Made by a program: the position numbers and the translations under genes. DNA of 64,000 bases from a virus. Position 1 is the stretch's first letter, and every line of letters starts with the position of its first letter. The notes beneath the pieces are model-generated. The model had not been told where the DNA came from. It did not search any database and was given only the letters and a program-made list of their open reading frames with translations. Shown in pieces: positions 41,842-48,459 of the stretch. The DNA lies in the IMG/VR virus record IMGVR_UViG_3300045936_000212, positions 1-64,000 of that record. One strand, given 5' to 3'.

Positions 41842-41966
41842 CGCCGCCTCCGGAACAGGCGGTAGAGGCGGCTCCACCACGGGCGGCGGCGCGGTTCGCG
41901 GAACAACAGGTTGCCGGCCCGCGCCATCCGCTGCAGCCGGTCGGAGCGAACGACTGATGTCGTCAT
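41838..41966 (-). CDS. 42-residue Arg-rich peptide
   Basis: Very basic, aromatic peptide (SDRLQRMARAGNLLFREPRR, WWSRLYRLFRRRR). ATGA overlap with the next gene and a GAGG site five bases upstream support it. Possibly RNA- or membrane-binding; unknown. Confidence 0.5.
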   Translation of the reverse strand: MTTSVVRSDRLQRMARAGNLLFREPRRRPWWSRLYRLFRRRR

Positions 41967-42499
41967 GGGGGCCTCGCGCGTGGCCGCAGGCGGCGGCTCT
42001 TGCAGTAGGGGCAGAAATTCGGCTCGACCCCCTCGGGGTAGGCGAAGAGACCGGTGCAGTCGCGGCACACCCAGCTTGCCATGCGCGGCGCCGGCTCGTC
42101 GTCGGCGCGGCACGGCGCAATCGCCGGGTCCTGCGGGTCGACCCCGTTGGCGATGGCCATCGCCCGGTAGCTGGGGTAGAGCGGCACCGGGGAGGCGCAG
42201 CCGGTGCCGCCGGCCACGCCGCGCATGCGCGCGGTGAGGTTGTGCACCGAGTTGGCGATCAGAAACCCGGCGCAGGTCGCCGGTTTCTGCGGCCCGCTTT
42301 CGTGACAGCCAAACAGCCGGAACGACGCGTCATAGCAAGTATCGGCGCTCAGCCGGAAAGCTTCGGCCGGGAACTTGCCGGTCTGATCGAGCCGCCAGGG
42401 ACAACCGTTGCAAGGTGCTTTGCGATGCGCGCCGATGCCGTCGATTTGCAAAACTCTGTGCCGATCGTCGGCGCGATGTACCGCAGTGACTTTTATCAT
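41963..42499 (-). CDS. DUF6283-like Cys-rich protein
   Basis: 178 residues. The N-terminal part has CNGCPWRLDQTGKFPAEAFR, CYDASFRLFGCHES and TCAGFLI, the pattern of DUF6283 proteins. A C-terminal zinc ribbon follows (CRDCTGLFAYP, NFCPYC). It is the first gene after the control region at 42500-42709, and an operator-like palindrome starts 16 bases before its ATG. Function unknown; probably metal-binding. Confidence 0.75.
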   Translation of the reverse strand: MIKVTAVHRADDRHRVLQIDGIGAHRKAPCNGCPWRLDQTGKFPAEAFRLSADTCYDASFRLFGCHESGPQKPATCAGFLIANSVHNLTARMRGVAGGTGCASPVPLYPSYRAMAIANGVDPQDPAIAPCRADDEPAPRMASWVCRDCTGLFAYPEGVEPNFCPYCKSRRLRPRARPP

Positions 42500-42514
42500 G
42501 GGTTAACCCCCTTC

Positions 42515-42529
42515 TTGCACCGCGTGCAA
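42515..42529. promoter_or_regulatory. Operator-like palindrome TTGCA-N5-TGCAA
   Basis: TTGCACCGCGTGCAA is a perfect inverted repeat in the 210-base gap (42500-42709) upstream of the DUF6283-like gene. The same half sites and spacing occur at 48019 and, with small changes, near the repressor gene, so it is a likely binding site for the XRE repressor or Cro-like protein. The rest of the gap is A+T-richer and contains further TTGCA pieces but no clear gene. Confidence 0.6.
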
Positions 42530-42709
42530 CACTTCACCATGAAAACGTGCGAGTCCGATACCTGTTTATTGCAAATTTCGAAGAATCAACCGCCGTATTC
42601 GCAACCCGATTTGCAACCGCCGACGACGCGAAGATAGGCGCGAGGGCAACCCCGCTGCTTGTGCGATGCAGCAAGTTGGCCGATCCGCAGTGGCGATGTC
42701 TTGCACATC

Positions 42710-43036
42710 TCATGGGGTGCGCCAGTGCACCGTCAGCTTCGGCTCCTTGATGATCCGGTGGGTGTCGAGCCGCACCACCGCCGCCTCCCTGACCGTGCAC
42801 CAGACCGGCCAGCCCCGATCCATCGCCCAGGCGATCTGCGGGTTGGCGACGCGCGGGATGTAGCCGACCGGGATGCCGTCGACGACGCAGGCGACCGCCC
42901 TCGGATCCTCGCGGTTCTGCGGCTCGCGCTGCAGCGCCACGACATCGCCCGGCTGCAGCTTGGCGACGAGGCTGCGGGCCGGCGTCGGCTTGAAGCGGAT
43001 GCCGACGATGACGGTGTCGAGCGAGACTTCAGCCAC
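42710..43036 (-). CDS. HIRAN-domain protein
   Basis: 108 residues matching the HIRAN fold: IVGIRFKPTPARSLVAKL, GDVVALQREPQNREDPRAVA and DGIPVGYIPRVANPQIAWAM. HIRAN domains bind 3' single-strand DNA ends or damaged DNA in fork-remodelling enzymes. Standalone phage copies may guide replication or repair proteins. Overlaps the next gene by eight bases. Confidence 0.82.
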   Translation of the reverse strand: MAEVSLDTVIVGIRFKPTPARSLVAKLQPGDVVALQREPQNREDPRAVACVVDGIPVGYIPRVANPQIAWAMDRGWPVWCTVREAAVVRLDTHRIIKEPKLTVHWRTP

Positions 43037-43202
43037 GGGCCCCCTCCTCGAGGCAGCGGTCGATCGTCCGCTCGATCTGCACGATCTGGTCGGCGAGCTG
43101 GCCGCGCCGCCGGTCGGTAAAGGGCAGGGCGCGCATCCGGCGCACCAGTTCGTCGCGATAGGCGGTCAGCGCCTCGGCCGGTTGTTTGCCGCCATCAGGC
43201 AT
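43029..43202 (-). CDS. 57-residue helical protein
   Basis: Charged helices (ALTAYRDELVRRMRALPF, QLADQIVQIERTIDRCLEEG). Starts at 43202, overlapping the previous stop by eight bases. Longer readings in this frame are shadows. Function unknown. Confidence 0.6.
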   Translation of the reverse strand: MPDGGKQPAEALTAYRDELVRRMRALPFTDRRRGQLADQIVQIERTIDRCLEEGARG

Positions 43203-43641
43203 GCGCCGGCTCCTCGAATTGCAGCGGCAGCTCGGCCGGCTTGATCTGCTGATACGGGTTGGCGCGCGGGTCGTTTGGCCGATGGCGTTCCAGCCATTGC
43301 AGATGCGCCACCCGGTAGCTGTATTCGGCGGCGGTGATCGGTTGCGCATAGGCCCAGTGCCCGACGGGGCGCGGGGTCTGGAGCGAGGGATCGGCGAGCG
43401 CCGCCACCGCCTCGTCCGCCCGCAAGGTGCCGTCGCCGCAGCGGCGCCAGACCCCGAGCCGGTCGAGCAGCCGTTCGGGCGGCACTTCGCGGCCGGCGAT
43501 CTCGGCGCGCGGGAAGACCGAGAGCGCGCCGCGGTCGAGCCGGTTCTCCGGATCGGCCGGGTCGTGGTCGCACAACCAGAGCCGCGCCGGGACGAGCGGG
43601 GCACCCCGGCGCAGCCGCAACAGAAAGTACCGTGGCGTCAT
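43195..43641 (-). CDS. Unknown 148-residue protein downstream of pentanucleotide array 1
   Basis: Soluble protein (MTPRYFLLRLRRGAPLVPA, LWLCDHDPADPENRLDR, AAEYSYRVAHLQWLERHRPN). The ATG at 43641 overlaps the stop of the array-1 reading frame as ATGA. Its own frame also stays open upstream through the whole array to 44259, so a slip by one repeat unit could fuse array-encoded residues to its N-terminus. Confidence 0.66.
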   Translation of the reverse strand: MTPRYFLLRLRRGAPLVPARLWLCDHDPADPENRLDRGALSVFPRAEIAGREVPPERLLDRLGVWRRCGDGTLRADEAVAALADPSLQTPRPVGHWAYAQPITAAEYSYRVAHLQWLERHRPNDPRANPYQQIKPAELPLQFEEPAHA

Positions 43642-44189
43642 TGCCCTGTTCCCCCGCCTGCCATGCCTTGCCGTGCCCTGCTCAGCCGAGACTTGCCGAA
43701 CCATGCCTGCCGCGCCGGGCCTCTCGCAGCCGAGCGACGCGACGCCCTGCCAAACCGCGCCTGCCGTGTCCGCCCTGGGCTCGCCACGTTCGAGCCATGC
43801 CTGCCGCGCCCCGACAAACCCCGCCTTGCCACGCCGTGCCGTGCCCAGCCTTGCCTGCCTTGCCTGCCGAGCGTTGCCGGGCGTTGCCGGGCGTTGCCGC
43901 GCCCTGCCGTGCCGTGCCGTGCCTTGCCTGCCTTGCCTGCCTTGCCATGCCTCGCCCAGTCTTGCCCGGTCGTGCCAAGCCCTGCCTTGCCTGCCGCGCC
44001 ATGCCCCGCCGAGCCGGGCTTTGCCGCGCCCGACCCGGCCGTGCCCTGCCGGCCAATCGGTGCCGTGCCCGGCCCTGCCTGACCGCGGCGTGCTAAGCCG
44101 TGCCCCGCCTGCCATGCCATGCCCGGCCGAACCATGCCTGTCCGGGCCAAACCGAGCCGCGCCTGCCATGCGAAAAGGTTCGCCCTCAC
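43638..44189 (-). CDS. Low-complexity pentapeptide-repeat protein encoded by array 1
   Basis: A 183-residue frame from GTG 44189 whose start overlaps the previous stop (GTGA) and whose stop overlaps the next start (ATGA), exactly like the other genes of this operon. After VRANLFAWQAR the protein is built of degenerate pentapeptides, consensus G-x-A-[R/W/G]-[H/Q] (for example WARHGKAGKAGKARHGTAG). Very basic and Gly-rich, with no hydrophobic core. The repeats reflect the 5-base DNA unit. The ribosome site is weak, so translation would rely on coupling. It could instead be a spacer that merely stays open. Confidence 0.5.
   Translation of the reverse strand: MRANLFAWQARLGLARTGMVRPGMAWQAGHGLARRGQAGPGTAPIGRQGTAGSGAAKPGSAGHGAAGKAGLGTTGQDWARHGKAGKAGKARHGTAGRGNARQRPATLGRQGRQGWARHGVARRGLSGRGRHGSNVASPGRTRQARFGRASRRSAARGPARQAWFGKSRLSRARQGMAGGGTGQ
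43650..44182. repeat. Degenerate pentanucleotide array 1
   Basis: About 530 bases built of roughly a hundred 5-base units, NNGCC on the + strand (GGCAN on the minus strand), with substitutions and some indels. The cleanest part is 43845-43960 (TTGCC, GTGCC, CTGCC and similar). All three minus-strand frames and some + strand frames are open through it. It is unlike any neighbouring sequence except array 2. Confidence 0.92.
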
Positions 44190-44620
44190 GCTGCTTCTTG
44201 ATCCGGCGGTTCAAGCAGCGCGAAAGCGTCGATCGAGCGGAACAACCCGGCCAATTCACGGTCGAGGTGCCGGTGCCGATCGCGCCAGCGGATGAGTTCG
44301 GTCAGCGCCTCTCTGGCGGCGAGCCGGCGCATCTCCTCCGAGGACATCGTCGCGCCCATGTCGCGATAACCGCCGCCGACACTGCGGTCGATCATCAGGC
44401 TGATGGTTTGCCGGTGGCCGACATCGTCGACGACATGGATCGCGATCAACTGGCGCGCCTGGATCAGGCGGTAGCGCTCGCCTGCGACGGCATCGTCCCA
44501 GACAAAAGCGCGATAGAGCGCCGAGTCCGGGTTCTGGCGTGCCCAGTCGATGGCGATCGACGGGTAAATCCGCCCATCGGTTGCCCGCAACGCGACGAGT
44601 TCCGCGCCGATCCGGGTCAT
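44186..44620 (-). CDS. Unknown 144-residue protein upstream of array 1
   Basis: Soluble protein (MTRIGAELVALRATDGRIYP, AVAGERYRLIQARQLIAIHV, MRRLAAREALTELIRWRDRH). ATG 44620 overlaps the previous stop as ATGA. No family recognised. It forms a unit with the 272-residue gene before it and array ORF 1 after it. Confidence 0.68.
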   Translation of the reverse strand: MTRIGAELVALRATDGRIYPSIAIDWARQNPDSALYRAFVWDDAVAGERYRLIQARQLIAIHVVDDVGHRQTISLMIDRSVGGGYRDMGATMSSEEMRRLAAREALTELIRWRDRHRHLDRELAGLFRSIDAFALLEPPDQEAA

Positions 44621-45435
44621 GCGACGATCTCGAAAAGCCCCCAACCGAGCCCATTGGAATTCGGGCTGTTGGGGCGACCCTCCCCGACGCCGACCTGAAG
44701 CCCGGCGCGGGCGATCAGATTGACGACATCGCCGGCGCTGAACTGATCCGCATCCCAGCGGACCCTCAGCATCAACTCCCACTCGTGCCAGATCGGGCGC
44801 CAGCGCAGGTCGGCGCCACCGTTCGCATTGCGGCCCCAGCCTTTGTGGATTTCGGGCTGGCCCTTGACGATGCGCACGAGCGGCGTGCCGTCTTCGGCAT
44901 CGAACCCGTCCGCCTCGATAAAGATCGTCAGCTTGGCGTGGGTCATTTTGTAGCCGACGAGCCGGCAGGCATCGATCGCCGCATTGCGGAAGGCCGGTGC
45001 CGGGATGCCGTGCCAGCCCTCGCGGCTGATGTGCTGCGCCGCCTTGTAGCCGGCCTCGAAGTCGCGCGCCTCGCGCTTCTTGCGGGACCGCGCCTGCGTT
45101 CCGGCGCGCTGCGTCTCCTCCATCTGCGCCTGCGCCTTGGCCGAGAATTTGTGCTGCACATAGGGCGAGATCCCGCGCAGATGCAGGACGGCGGTCTGCA
45201 TCCGCGGCGGGCTGATCACCACCTTCAGGTCGCCCGCCTTGACCGCCTCGATCTCGGCCCGCGTGACCGCCGGGATCTTGCCGCGCAGATCGACCGTCTC
45301 CTCGCCGACCGGCACCGTCGGGGTCGAGCGTCGCGTCCGCCGTGGCGGCGCTGCCGGGGTCGGAGCGGCGGCGCCATTGGTGCGCCGGGGGCGCCCGCGC
45401 GGCTTCGGGGCCGGCGGGTCGAATTGCATCGTCAT
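44617..45435 (-). CDS. Conserved-type phage protein of unknown function, first gene after an attenuator
   Basis: 272 residues. A basic Ala/Pro-rich N-terminus with two AT-hook-like pieces (PKPRGRPRRTN) leads to a globular domain: LKVVISPPRMQTAVLHLRGI, SPYVQHKFSAKAQAQMEE, FRNAAIDACRLVGYKMTHAK and WELMLRVRWDADQFSAGDVV. The SPYVQHKFSAKA pattern recurs in phage early regions as I recall, with no known role. GGAGG lies five bases before ATG 45435. A terminator-like hairpin ends only a few bases upstream of that site. Confidence 0.72.
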   Translation of the reverse strand: MTMQFDPPAPKPRGRPRRTNGAAAPTPAAPPRRTRRSTPTVPVGEETVDLRGKIPAVTRAEIEAVKAGDLKVVISPPRMQTAVLHLRGISPYVQHKFSAKAQAQMEETQRAGTQARSRKKREARDFEAGYKAAQHISREGWHGIPAPAFRNAAIDACRLVGYKMTHAKLTIFIEADGFDAEDGTPLVRIVKGQPEIHKGWGRNANGGADLRWRPIWHEWELMLRVRWDADQFSAGDVVNLIARAGLQVGVGEGRPNSPNSNGLGWGLFEIVA

Positions 45436-45450
45436 CGGTTCCTCCACACC

Positions 45451-45486
45451 AAAAAGCCCCGGCTGCGACTGCCGTCGGGGTGCCGA
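45451..45486 (-). terminator. Terminator/attenuator in the leader of the 45435 gene
   Basis: On the minus strand, CCCCG and GGC pair with GCC and GGGG around loop AGTCGCA (with a small bulge), followed by TTTTT. The T-run ends about seven bases before the GGAGG ribosome site of the next gene. Placement downstream of integrase yet inside the leader suggests attenuation or antitermination of the recombination operon. Confidence 0.6.
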
Positions 45487-45780
45487 TGGCTCGGGCTGTC
45501 GCTCGGCGCGAACGTGCCGCGAACAGCCCGGCCAGGTCTGACGAGGCTTGTGTCTGGCCTGTGTCTAAAACCCGGCGCAAAACCCCTTTTCGTTCCGGTT
45601 TTGGCGCTGTCGGAGAACGCGCCGGAACTCGCTAAGCCAGTGGAAATACTGGCGTTTTTCGATTGCGCCGGGGAAGCGCCGGCTGTTGCCGAAGCAGGTA
45701 TGCATCGCCCTCTAACCCGTTCTCTTATCATGTGGTTTTCGCTCGTCGCCCGCGCCCTTGTGTCAGCCCTGTGTCTGAAA
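45487..45780. other. Gap after integrase with direct and inverted repeats; attP candidate
   Basis: The 240-base gap up to the integrase stop at 45728 has no supported gene. A 24-base imperfect direct repeat (21 of 24 identical, beginning CTTGTGTC) lies at 45547-45570 and 45757-45780; the second copy is inside the integrase C-terminus. GCCAGT-GGAAAT-ACTGGC followed by GTTTTT lies at 45636-45659. Such repeats next to integrase are typical of attP arms or cores, but no core can be proven without the host site. The promoter for the 45435 operon may also be here. Confidence 0.4.
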
Positions 45781-47014
45781 TGCGGGGTTGTGCCGCCGCC
45801 GCCGGCTCAACCAGACCCCCATCCTCAACCGCAACGGGTAAAATACCGGTGGGCAAAACACCCTCCAACCCGCCGGTCTCTAACCCACCGGTCTGGCGGA
45901 ACCGCGCCTGCCGCTCTTCGAGCCGCGCCAAGGCGTCGGCGACATCCTGGGTCGTCGTCTGGGCGTAGCGCATCGTGGTGCGGATATCGCTGTGCGCCAT
46001 CGCCTGCTGCACCCGGCCCAACGGCGCGACGGCCGCCAGCCTTGTGCCAAAGGTATGCCGCAGATCGTGAAAGCGCAGCGTCGGCAACCCGATGGCGCGG
46101 CGCGCCTTGACCCAGTCGCGGCGGAAATTGCCGCCATCGGCGACCAAGGGATAGCGCTCGCCCCGCTTCCGGCCGGGGGCGGGGTGACGGCAGAGATAAG
46201 TGAAGACGTATGCCTCGTGCCGGCCGCGCTCCAGACTGAGGAGCGCCCGCATCCCCTGGGTCAGCGGTAACAGATGCTGCTTGCCGCCCGGCTTTTTCGA
46301 CTTGGTGCGAAAGGTGATAAACCCGAGATCCCAGTCGATCTGCTCCCATCGCAGCGCCAAGGCGTTCTCCCGGCGCACCCCCGACAGGATGGCAAAGCGG
46401 ATGACCGGGCGGAAATCCTCGCGCATCGCCGCCAGCAGCATCTCCTCCTTCTCGCCCTCCGGCAGGATCGTCTGCCGGTTGTCGGGTTCCTCCAGCCACA
46501 ACGAGGGGCCCTTGGTGCTGCGCCACTTCAACTCGGGCACCTTGAACCCCCAGGCGGCGCAGGCATTGACGATCGAGCGCAGATGCGCCGTCTCGCGGTT
46601 GACGCTGGCATTAGAGAGGCTGGCCCGGCGACCGGCGACAAAACTCGCCAGCCGCCCGAAATCCAACGACGACAGCAAGACCTCCGCCCCGAGCTCGTCG
46701 ATCAGCGTGCGGTTGTGGATCTGCGCCTGCCGCGCCGTCTTCCAGTATTGCGACACATCGGTCCAGTGCCGCACCACCGCCGCCTTTAGCGTGATGTCGG
46801 GTTTCTCCCCGGTGTATTTGCCGAGGAGCGCCGCCGCGCGGGTTTGCGCCGCGAGGGTTTCGGCGATGTCCCGGTCGCCTGTGCCAAGGCACTTGCGAAA
46901 TCGAGGATAGCCCCGGACGGTGAAACTCTCGTAGTAGACCTCGCCGCGGAGCTGGACGAGGCTCGTCCGCCCGCCTTTTGGTTTTGCGCCTCCTCTTGGT
47001 TTTGGTGCTGCCAT
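45728..47014 (-). CDS. int: Tyrosine integrase
   Basis: 428 residues. The N-terminal arm-binding part (RGEVYYESFTVRGYPRFRK) and the core-binding domain (about 75-165) precede the catalytic domain with Arg214 (SGVRREN), Lys near 239-245, the HDLRH box (His316, Arg319), His341 (MAHSD) and the nucleophile Tyr350 (TTMRYAQ). The complete set implies active site-specific integration. A Gly/Pro-rich tail of about 60 residues follows. It is overlapped at its 5' end by the excisionase-like frame. Confidence 0.95.
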   Translation of the reverse strand: MAAPKPRGGAKPKGGRTSLVQLRGEVYYESFTVRGYPRFRKCLGTGDRDIAETLAAQTRAAALLGKYTGEKPDITLKAAVVRHWTDVSQYWKTARQAQIHNRTLIDELGAEVLLSSLDFGRLASFVAGRRASLSNASVNRETAHLRSIVNACAAWGFKVPELKWRSTKGPSLWLEEPDNRQTILPEGEKEEMLLAAMREDFRPVIRFAILSGVRRENALALRWEQIDWDLGFITFRTKSKKPGGKQHLLPLTQGMRALLSLERGRHEAYVFTYLCRHPAPGRKRGERYPLVADGGNFRRDWVKARRAIGLPTLRFHDLRHTFGTRLAAVAPLGRVQQAMAHSDIRTTMRYAQTTTQDVADALARLEERQARFRQTGGLETGGLEGVLPTGILPVAVEDGGLVEPAAAAQPRISDTGLTQGRGRRAKTT

Positions 47015-47262
47015 CCGCCCAACTCCTGTTTTTGAATGTACGAGATGAGATCGTTCGGTTTGAACCGCCGGGTCTTGCCGATCTTGACCCAGCGCAGCCG
47101 CCCGGCGGCAATCTCGTCGACCAGCGTCTGACGGCTGATGCCGAGCGCCTTCGCCGCCTCGCCCTGGCGGATCAAAAGCCGGCCGCGGGCAATCTGCTGC
47201 AGCCGTTCCTCCAAATCGAGGCTGAGGCTGTCGACCCTCAGGGTCGGGGGATCAGCGCTCAT
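46786..47262 (-). CDS. Excisionase-like HTH protein overlapping integrase
   Basis: 158 residues. Residues about 30-80 are a winged HTH of the excisionase/HTH_17 type (RQGEAAKALGISRQTLVDEI, AGRLRWVKIGKTRRFKPNDLI). The tail after residue 83 runs through the first 229 bases of integrase in another frame and is Ser/Ala/Arg-rich, so it may be a passive extension. Its ATG overlaps the end of the array-2 reading frame by 11 bases. Probably controls excision direction and integrase supply. Confidence 0.78.
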   Translation of the reverse strand: MSADPPTLRVDSLSLDLEERLQQIARGRLLIRQGEAAKALGISRQTLVDEIAAGRLRWVKIGKTRRFKPNDLISYIQKQELGGWQHQNQEEAQNQKAGGRASSSSAARSTTRVSPSGAILDFASALAQATGTSPKPSRRKPARRRSSANTPGRNPTSR

Positions 47263-47971
47263 TCAAACTCCTGCCCGCCAACTCCTGCCCGGCCTGCCAA
47301 ACCAGGCCAAACCATGCCTTGCCGTGCCCTGCCTCAGACCGAGCCCTGCCGAGCCGCGCCTGCCGTGCCCTGCCATGCCCTGCCGAGCCGTGCCGAGCCG
47401 CGCCTGCCGCGCCCTGCCGGGGCAACCCAAGCCCCGCGCTGCCTTGCCGCGCCTGCCGTGCCCTGCCATGCCAAGCCGGGCCGTGCCAAACCGCGCCTGC
47501 CGGGCCATGCCGTGCCACGCCAACCCCCGTCCCGCCTAGCCTGCCGCGCCGCGCCTGCCCGGCGATGCCAAGCCATGCCGGTCCAGGCCCTGCGGTTGCT
47601 TGCCTTGCCAAGCCCTGCCTGCCCGCCGTGCCGAGCCGAGCCGAGCCTTGCCCTGCCTCACCGTGCCGAGCCTGCGGTGCCGAGCCCTGCGGTGCCAAGC
47701 CGGGGCACGCCCAGCCTGCCTGCCGAACCGAGCCGCGCCGAGTCGAGCCTTGCCTTGCCGGGCCAAGCCTGCGGTGCCGCGCCCTGCCATGCCATGCTCT
47801 GCCGGGGCAGGCCTTGCCGCGCCTGCCGTGCCGGGCCAAGCCACGCGCTGCCGGGCCGGGCCTTTTTGCCACGCCTGCCCTGCCTGGCCCTGCCAGGCGA
47901 CGCCAAACCGAGCCGCGCCGAGCCTGCCCTGCCAGCAGAATGCGGATGGCTTCGTGTTTCGTCTGGGCCAT
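47252..47971 (-). CDS. Low-complexity pentapeptide-repeat protein encoded by array 2
   Basis: A 239-residue frame. It begins with an ordinary-looking segment, MAQTKHEAIRILLAGQARRG, with GAGG eight bases upstream of the ATG. It then runs through the whole of array 2 as degenerate G-x-A-[R/W/G]-[H/Q] pentapeptides (RHGRARQARQGSAGLG and similar) and ends SLNER, overlapping the excisionase start. As with array 1, the stop/start overlap couples it to the next gene. The unique N-terminus argues for real translation; the repeat part could be a linker or a hypervariable module. Confidence 0.5.
   Translation of the reverse strand: MAQTKHEAIRILLAGQARRGSVWRRLAGPGRAGVAKRPGPAARGLARHGRRGKACPGRAWHGRARHRRLGPARQGSTRRGSVRQAGWACPGLAPQGSAPQARHGEAGQGSARLGTAGRQGLARQATAGPGPAWLGIAGQARRGRLGGTGVGVARHGPAGAVWHGPAWHGRARQARQGSAGLGLPRQGAAGAARHGSAGHGRARQARLGRARSEAGHGKAWFGLVWQAGQELAGRSLNER
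47266..47945. repeat. Degenerate pentanucleotide array 2
   Basis: About 680 bases of the same 5-base unit as array 1 (NNGCC on +, GGCAN on minus), roughly 135 units, in the same orientation. It fills the leader between the operator region at 48019 and the excisionase gene. More than one minus-strand frame is open for long stretches. Confidence 0.92.
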
Positions 47972-48018
47972 GCCGGGGCCTCGGGGGGGTTCCACCGGCC
48001 CCGAGCCTACCGCCGGCT

Positions 48019-48057
48019 TTGCAGATCGTGCAAGAGGGGAGTTCGTAACTTTTACAA
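48019..48057. promoter_or_regulatory. Tandem operator-like palindromes upstream of array 2/xis/int
   Basis: TTGCA-GATCG-TGCAA (48019-48033) is a perfect palindrome. TCGTA-ACTTT-TACAA (48043-48057) is a diverged copy 24 bases away centre to centre. The pair lies in the gap before the array-2 frame, where a minus-strand promoter for xis/int is expected. Likely repressor binding sites. Confidence 0.55.
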
Positions 48058-48065
48058 GAGGCGGG

Positions 48066-48227
48066 TTAGCAGTCGCCCCGGTGCCGCTTCTCCCACTCGA
48101 TCACCGACTTGACAAAGTCGGCCCGCAGCTGGTCGGCGTCAAACACCGACGCGCCGCCGTCCTGGCGGGTGACGCAGTCGTCAAACAGGTCTTTGATCTC
48201 TTCGAACACGTCCTCGACGGTCCCCAT
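48066..48227 (-). CDS. 53-residue acidic protein
   Basis: MGTVEDVFEEIKDLFDDC then ADQLRADFVKSVIEWEKRH. Helical, acidic and free of low-complexity sequence, unlike the surroundings. No family recognised. The ribosome site is weak (GTGGGGG). Confidence 0.55.
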   Translation of the reverse strand: MGTVEDVFEEIKDLFDDCVTRQDGGASVFDADQLRADFVKSVIEWEKRHRGDC

Positions 48228-48459
48228 GATGTGTGCCCCCACACTTGCTCTTCTTTGGCCCGACCCTGCCGCGCACGGCGGCGCCCCGGTCGAGGGCTGC
48301 GCGCACTCTCATCGCCTGTCGGCCCTCCCGTTCCCAAGGGGCAGTCACGCTAACCTTATGGGTGTATTCGGAAAGTATGTCGTCGCTTATCGCGCGTTTA
48401 TTGCATCATGAAGGCGCGGCATGCCCCGGCGTCAAGTGAGGTTTTTTATCATTCCGGAT
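48228..48459. other. Gap between repressor and 53-residue gene
   Basis: No supported gene. On the minus strand a TTGACG element lies near 48428-48433, followed by an A+T-richer stretch around 48360-48410 that could hold the start site of a message for the 53-residue gene. The -10 element is not clear. GTGTG-CCCC-CACAC at 48230-48243 is a small inverted repeat. Confidence 0.3.

Noticed and set aside
42500-42709. Possible small genes on either strand in the gap before the HIRAN gene
   Set aside because: The frames lack ribosome sites and protein-like patterns; the stretch is better explained as a control region with the palindrome at 42515.
45487-45727. Open frame of 99 codons after integrase (minus strand, 45432-45731)
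   Set aside because: It ignores the terminator and the ribosome site of the next gene and its composition is low in hydrophobic residues; treated as non-coding.
43650-47945. Pentanucleotide arrays as CRISPR or replication iterons
   Set aside because: There are no spaced identical repeats with unique spacers, and the unit is far shorter than typical iterons and too degenerate; the placement as coupled frames fits better.
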